From positions 186,001 to 250,000 of the forward strand of contig JAKZZE010000037.1 of NCBI GenBank assembly GCA_024220505.1: a DNA stretch of 64,000 nt, read 5' to 3'. This DNA comes from Rhizopus arrhizus. Lineage: Eukaryota > Mucoromycota > Mucoromycetes > Mucorales > Rhizopodaceae. The stretch's first letter is position 1. The number at the start of each line of letters is the position of its first letter. Made by a program: the position numbers and the translations under genes. The notes beneath the pieces are model-generated. The model did not search any database and was not told the origin of the DNA. It saw only the letters and a program-made list of their open reading frames with translations. Shown piece after piece: positions 58,348 to 64,000 of this stretch.

Positions 58348-61079
58348 CTATTCTTCTTCTTCCGATACCAATTCCATAATCAGCTTGAATTCAGGAATAT
58401 CTTGTAATTCGCCCAATTTTATTTTGTTTCCTTTTGTAATCGCATCCAAAGCAAGTTGAATTGCTTCCTTTTCGGTTTGTCCATTCATCCACTTCATGTA
58501 TTCTTGTCTGGATAGATCATAAACTGTATTAGGTAATATCAAGCCTTTGTTAGACGATTGTGATCGAACAATGAGATGATGGATCAAGATAAGCTTAGAT
58601 AGGTCTGATGTATGATGTGCAGCTGTGAGTTGCGCAGAATCCAAAAAGAGTAAGGGTCTAAAGGTCCTGAGGGCTTTGTAGGCCCCTGCCAACTGTTCCA
58701 TCTTGGCTCCATATTCACTCAAGAATTGACTGATGGTGAATTCAAGCTCGGCCATGTCTCCTGCTAATTTCAATTTACCTGCCTCACTCAAGGGACGGAT
58801 CATACTAGCTTGGAAAATAAAGACTTCAAGTATATGTTGACCGATGGCCAATGACCTTAGAGAATATTACTTTACATGAATAGTGGGCTATTTCGTTTTA
58901 TAGCTTACCAAGCTTTGGGTTCGGCACCGCAAGAGAGATGTTGAAGGATATGTGTATGGTAATATCGAACATGGTTGGCTAGCTCCTTCATGTAATTACT
59001 CTTTTCATCATTTGGTTCAAAATTTCGACGTAATTGCCCTGAAAAGCTCTCTTGGTGCATATTTAACAACACTTGTTCTGAATCTTTCTTGATCAAGTCT
59101 ACTAGACGAGTACCAATTTTTTGCATTAATACGTGACATCCCTATTAAATCAAATAAGTGTATGTAATAGGTCAGAAAGAAAAAGAAAGTTATACCTCTA
59201 CTCCTTCCTTCATAATTTCAGCGATTTTTTCTGGGTATTCTTCTAATATTTTCCATATAGACTGATGCATATAATATAATATATTCGCCATTTCTATATT
59301 CATATTCAAGTAATTTGATATTGTTGAATTAGAGCCAGTGGTATAGATTGGTTGCTCATTGGATGGAAGCTAAATTTATGCATGAGAAATATAAGGCCTT
59401 CTCTCTTTTATGTATACAAACCAGATTTTCACATTTTGTACAAAATGAACTGAGCGCCTTGACTGCATTTTTAGCTACCTCTTGAGCTAGATGAGGTTCG
59501 ACAGATGCTACTTCAAGTTCACTAAGGCAAAAAGATTAATCACATACAAAAAGGTTTATGTTCATTTAATAACGTACTGTCCAATAATTCGTGTCATATT
59601 GATCGCATTGCTTCGTGTAGGCGGCGATCTAGTAAGAGCACCGTATGCAGGAAACGCTGCGTTGACACCATCAAACATTTTTTGCCGAGACTTTGTCACA
59701 AAGCCCGTTTGAAAAGCATAAAAACTATGAAGCATAATCACATATTCTGGTGTTTGCGAATAATCTGAAAGAGGCGTGCCATTGTTAAGTGCGAGACGAG
59801 AAAAGAAATCATGCAAGAGTTTGAGCAGTTTAGGATAATCTCCAACAAATATAGTGTGAAGCAAAGTAGATGCTCTAACTGCATGTTTTAATTCCTTTTC
59901 AAAATTGGCTGATAACACTTGCCAAAAATAACTTGCAAGGCTACTGGCATCTAATGACTATATATGTATATATATATAAATGAATGTGTTGCTATTTTTT
60001 TTTGAATATATGATTTTTTACTTTGGCTACTTCATCTAAGAACGATACTTGAGTCAAAGAGTCTTTTTTGATCTCCAAGACTTTTTCTAAATTATAAATC
60101 TTGATACATTGGTCTCCCATGCTCTTCATCAATGCCTCCATACGTTCCCACAAGAGATGTGTCCACTGTGTTGTATTCTTTGAGGTATTACTCATAGTGC
60201 TTTTTTGAAGAGATTGAATATCAACTACTTGTCTAATCTCCTGAATCAAATCATCCAACATGGTTTGAATAAGTTTCTGAAGTCTCTGTCCCATCTCTTT
60301 CATGTTGTAGAACACTTGCAGACCTGCTGCCATCTTTGCTTGATTTTGATGCTCTATTCCTTCCTTCAACAACTCATTTGCCTCTTGTTCAATACGCTTT
60401 CTTGATTGTTGTATTGCTGGTAATGCATGAGTAACAATGTCTATTCCTTCAAAATCACATTCATCAATCACCGTTTCGAGTTCATACAAGATCAATGCTG
60501 CTGTTGGGATACGATCGGACGAGGAAGAAGAGATTGATGATGATAGTTGTGTTTCAAGTCGACGTCTAAGGATGATGAATCTGTATAATTTTCGTAATAA
60601 ATCGCAAGTAATCTGCAAATTCTCAAACTGTCTCGAGTAGTAGGATAATTGCTCATAAGGATGACGGATTTTAAGTGCTAACCTTTGTGTATTTTAATAT
60701 AGATTAATATTGTGTTTTTTTTTTTTTTTTTTTTTTTTCTTTTTTTACATTTGAAGAGAATCGTTTAAGCCATCAATGTCGAACTGAATAGCGTCAATAA
60801 CTTTTTCGAGATCTTTCATACCGACTGGTTGCCTTAGTAGAATTTCATAGTTGTCAGCAACCTAGTAGATTTCTTTTAAATACATTTTTCTTATCTTTCT
60901 TTTTTTAGTACCTGTTCCTGAATTTGCTTATTCAACATGTCCAGACTAAACGTCAATTTTGAAAATGCTGCACTAATTTCGCTTTCATCTCCTTCCATTT
61001 CTGATTTTTTGACTATAGCATCCACATGATTCCTGGCGTCAAAGTCACTGGCTAGAAACGTGTCATAGTCTTGAGACAT
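58348..61079 (-). CDS. COG5: Conserved oligomeric Golgi complex subunit 5
   Basis: Eight exons: 61079-60912, 60861-60749, 60682-60022, 59957-59578, 59521-59422, 59369-59196, 59141-58909 and 58855-58348, giving 778 residues, close to human COG5 (839). The N-terminus DYDTFLASDFDARNHV, the LALKIRHPYEQL segment, and LRKLYRFIILRRRLETQL with AALILYELETVIDECDFEGI match the family. The C-terminal helical body includes EVLLNMH-type and LDSAQLTAAHH segments. COG5 sits in lobe B of the COG tether that recycles Golgi glycosyltransferases by retrograde vesicle capture. The protein is helical with a Ser-rich insert near residue 145. A T-tract within the second intron precedes exon 3. Confidence 0.92.
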
Positions 61080-62248
61080 ACATAAAAAGACTATTTAATA
61101 CTTTTGTTTGGATTAAGAAAAAAAACATGGTAAATTACCAATATACTTATTTGTATCATGAGCAATATACTTTGTTGTTGGCATCAGAGTTTAGAAAAAA
61201 GAAGAAATCCTAACCATTACATAATTATACACTGGAAATAATGACTTTGGTAAGTTTCGGAGTCTCATCAAAAGGATAAAACGACCTTGGTGAGACTCCG
61301 ATACTTACCAAAGCCTTCAGGTAATTAGCCATTATGATTTCATTTAGAAAGCTATGATTGACCATCAAGCTCTTTATATTTCTATCAGTGGAAACTACAG
61401 ATACATCAAGCTCTTCTGGCTATCTTCTTTATATGAGCTGTCAATATTTCGTTAAAAAAAAATAGCATTTAGGTTTTAGATTGAGGTTTATTGAAATAGA
61501 ATTCCATAAATCAATTACTATTGTACATTACAATGAAAAAGAAATTGACAGAACTAAACCAAGATTTACAGTAATACATACCAATTCATGAATTATCCTT
61601 TTTAAAAAAATTGAACCATTTACGTTTATTTTCATATGAAAAAGCAAAATAATAAAGAATTGGCGAACTCAGAAAGGTTGAAGTTTGAGTAATGTTAATT
61701 GTAGTTATACAGTAAACATCCATTTAAAAAAATCGAAACGATTGGCGTTATGATTCATTATATAGCAAGATACCACTTGCAATAAAAGGTAGCTCAATTT
61801 TTAAGCTATACTTAACATGATTATAGTATGGGGTTCAAGCCACAAACATTCCAAATGGATATAAGGTACTTGCTAGACTCTTAAAAGGAGCGATCAGGCC
61901 TTTTCATAAAGTCATTCACCTACGATCATCTATTTTCTTTGGGGATCCTATTTATATTACCGAACCAATCAGCTTCCAGAGACATTGTAAATGTGTGTCC
62001 GCTTAGTTAAGAATAAATTTTTTTTCTTTGGTCGACCAACTTTTTTTTTTTTTTTTCTTTTTTATATTTCCCTAAAAGAAACAAGCGAGAGAGTTACTTA
62101 TTTTCTTCCGTAGTTTTTTTTTATTTATATATACACCCATACACTTTTTTTAATCCCCAAAGAAAAAAAGAAGAAACCACAAAAGTATTTAGTATAACCT
62201 CTTTTGTTTTTATTTAATTTCTACTACTATAACTTCCCATTGAAAGAA
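61080..62248. other. Intergenic, divergent promoter region of COG5 and the Nab3-like gene
   Basis: No coding frame. It holds the hairpin at 61245-61313 and pyrimidine-rich tracts (62040-62060, 62115-62125) upstream of the plus-strand start. Confidence 0.6.
61245..61313. repeat. 23-bp inverted repeat with 23-base loop (hairpin)
   Basis: CTTTGGTAAGTTTCGGAGTC at 61245 pairs with its near-perfect reverse complement at 61291-61313, with a single mismatch in 23 bp. The loop is 61268-61290. The stem is markedly richer in GC than its surroundings. It lies about 165 bp upstream of the COG5 start. It could be a structured RNA element, a protein-binding site or a small foldback insertion. Confidence 0.85.
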
Positions 62249-64000
62249 ATGACTGACAACAATAAGCCAACAGTTGTAGATGACTTTTTCTCGGCATTAT
62301 TTGCCAATGATAATAATAAACTGAATACTAAGGAAACAATAATCGAAGAATCCAAAGAGCAAGAACCTTACCCTCAAGACCCATACCAACGTTTACAGAC
62401 TTACCAAGAACAGCAACTGCAAGAACAAGCATTACAACAACATCAAGAGATGAAACAAATTAAAAAGCCTGCTAATGTTAAAAAACATGAAAAGGAATTA
62501 GATGAGTTTGATGAGTATTCTTTACTTAGTAGTAAACGCAAGCTTGATGGCACTGGTCATCAAGCAGCAGCAATAAAAAAAAGAGCAACAGCTGCGCCTG
62601 AATCGACCAATATATTGTCAAAGAAAAGCATTGATTGGAGTGATGTTTCTCCTGAGTCCCGTATGCTGATTCGTCAATTGCCTAATCGAGTTGATAAAGA
62701 AGATGTGATGGACTACTTTAGTACTTATGGTGAAGTTCTTGAAGTTGTCTTTAAAAACGCATTTGGCTTTGTTCAGTTTGATAGTCCTTTTGCTTGTGCT
62801 AATGCTGTAAAGTGTGAAAATGGAAAGAAATTTAAAGGCGTTGTTTTAGGTAAGCATAAGGTCTGTTTGAATGCTGAAGAAAACTAAAAGAAATCTATAG
62901 AATTAGAAGTATGTCGTACAAAACCTTATTTTGCTCGTGAAGATGATAAACACCGTCAAAAAGCAGGAAGAGGAACAGGATTCGGTATGAGTAATAGAGC
63001 AAATGGTAAGAATCACCGAAGAAATGAAGATTATCATCACAGACGACTAGAAAATCGTCAGCCGCAAACAAAACATACTGATGATAGCGAATATGATCCC
63101 AGTCATCCTGAAATGAAAGTTCCATTGGTTAAGATCATTGCGTGGAATAATGTCTCAAAACAATTCGTTTCATACATTGAAAATGAATTTAGAAAGAAAA
63201 ATGTTTCTGTGGTCACGGTTATTTTACAGTATCCAAATACTAGGGAATCACTTTTAAAGCAAATGGTAAGAGAAGGTGTAAAGGCTGTGGTTACTATTAA
63301 CCGTGACCTTGAGAGTCAAAAGAAAGTTTCTCTTCAAGTATTCAGTCCAGACGAAGCTGGTACTGGCGTTAGATTTGATGGTAAGTACCCTTTTTGGAGA
63401 CGATGTTCTTTATTAATCTTATAATAGAATACGATAGTATAATGGGTGAACAAGCCGCTGAAATTGTCTTACATTCTATGCCTCATTATGTCCCTGAGTC
63501 CACATACCAAACTTCTGCTGCTATTCCTAACAATAATTATACAGCCTCTTCAGTTGCACTTCCTATGTCTGCACCAGCAGCAAGTACTCAATCGCTAGAC
63601 TCAAATACCCTTGCGGTTTTGTATAATATGCTGCAAGCTAAGCCTAGTCCTGTGAGCCAATACCATCAGCCTAGTGCTGTTTCTACTCCTTCTATGCAAT
63701 ATCACACACAGCTGCAGACACAAATACAACAGCAACAACAGCAACAACAGCAACAACAACAACAACAGCAACAACAGCAGCAACAGCAGCAACAACAACA
63801 GCTACAACAGCAACAACAGCAACCAACTGTATCTCAATTACTGGCTACATTAATGAACGGACTCAATCAAAGCAACCAAACCTCTCATTACACTTCTCCA
63901 ACTATGAATGGAACTTACAATGTTTACTCTTCATCCCAAGCATCTATTCCATCCGCGCCTCAGAACATATCACCGCCTCAACAACAACAGCACCAACATA
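62249..64000 (+). CDS. Nab3-like RRM protein with polyQ (3' end outside window)
   Basis: Exons 62249-62849, 62901-63380 and 63428 to beyond 64000. The start is the ATG in MTDNNKPTVVDDFF; the upstream in-frame TTG is not used. One RRM (about residues 140-215): MLIRQLPNRVDKEDVMDYF, VVFKNAFGFVQFDSP, then LELEVCRTKPYFAR after the intron. KNAFGFVQFD is the RNP1-equivalent seen in yeast Nab3. A basic RGTGFG...NHRRNEDYHHRR region follows, then a globular segment (PLVKIIAWNNVSKQF) like the anticodon-binding-like domain of Nab3/NCOA5-type proteins. The C-terminus is Gln-rich with a polyQ of about 28. Nab3 binds nascent RNA in non-coding transcription termination; whether a Nrd1-Sen1 partnership exists here is inference. 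Confidence 0.82.
63720..63825 (+). repeat. (CAA/CAG)n polyQ tract in the Nab3-like gene
   Basis: Interrupted CAA/CAG repeat of over 30 codons encoding a near-continuous Gln run, within the third exon. Confidence 0.92.

Noticed and set aside
63601..63798. Minus-strand poly-Leu ORF at the right end
   Set aside because: Antisense reading of the polyQ tract in the Nab3-like gene.

Overview
The window looks like nuclear DNA of a Mucoromycota (Mucorales-type) fungus. It is AT-rich, with long poly(A)/poly(T) tracts and protein genes split by many short GT-AG introns (about 45-110 nt). The genes are eukaryotic housekeeping genes (SMN, COG5, CFIm25, NDUFB7, Mss4) mixed with fungal types (FSH1-type hydrolase, hyaluronan-synthase-like GT2, Nab3-like RRM protein) and decayed multi-copy families that I associate with Mucorales from memory. 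I saw no rRNA, tRNA, CRISPR array or prokaryotic operon. All exon maps were built by eye from splice sites, frame and homology. For each resolved gene the exon lengths sum to a whole number of codons.

Layout. 1-6,100 is a graveyard: broken ORFs, one copy of a ~330-bp dispersed repeat, a perfect 158-bp inverted repeat (2943-3328), a broken lineage-specific gene, and facing A55/T32 tracts. 6,292-16,582 is gene-rich: FSH1-like hydrolase, a His-rich single-pass membrane protein, a helical protein of unknown function, a cyclic-nucleotide phosphodiesterase with an N-terminal receiver-like domain, SMN and Mss4. 16,900-22,300 holds decayed sequence and scrambled LINE pieces (endonuclease, reverse transcriptase, terminal zinc motif) plus the inverted partner of the dispersed repeat. 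22,576-24,384 is a repetitive Glu/Lys-rich protein ending in a CaaX box. 26,700-28,900 holds broken family members. 29,873-30,709 is CFIm25. About 5.4 kb of nearly gene-free AT-rich DNA follows.

From 36,620 to 61,079 every confident gene is on the minus strand: a GHKL/DUF3684 sacsin-like giant, HAS-like GT2, LIM-domain-binding coregulator, coiled-coil protein, FAM72, DHHC acyltransferase, two uncharacterised proteins around a mariner-like remnant, and COG5. NDUFB7 converges on this block from the left. The window ends inside a plus-strand Nab3-like gene with a long polyQ.

Functional themes are RNA processing (CFIm25, SMN, Nab3-like), membrane traffic and lipid modification (COG5, Mss4, DHHC enzyme, CaaX protein), cAMP signalling and transcription (PDE, LDB-type coregulator), surface polysaccharide (GT2) and respiration (NDUFB7). 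They are ordinary neighbours in a eukaryotic chromosome, not one pathway. I found no clear self-contained new system. The best leads are the perfect palindrome, the CaaX repeat protein, the receiver-PDE fusion, and the GHKL giant with a C-terminal HExxH-like motif.
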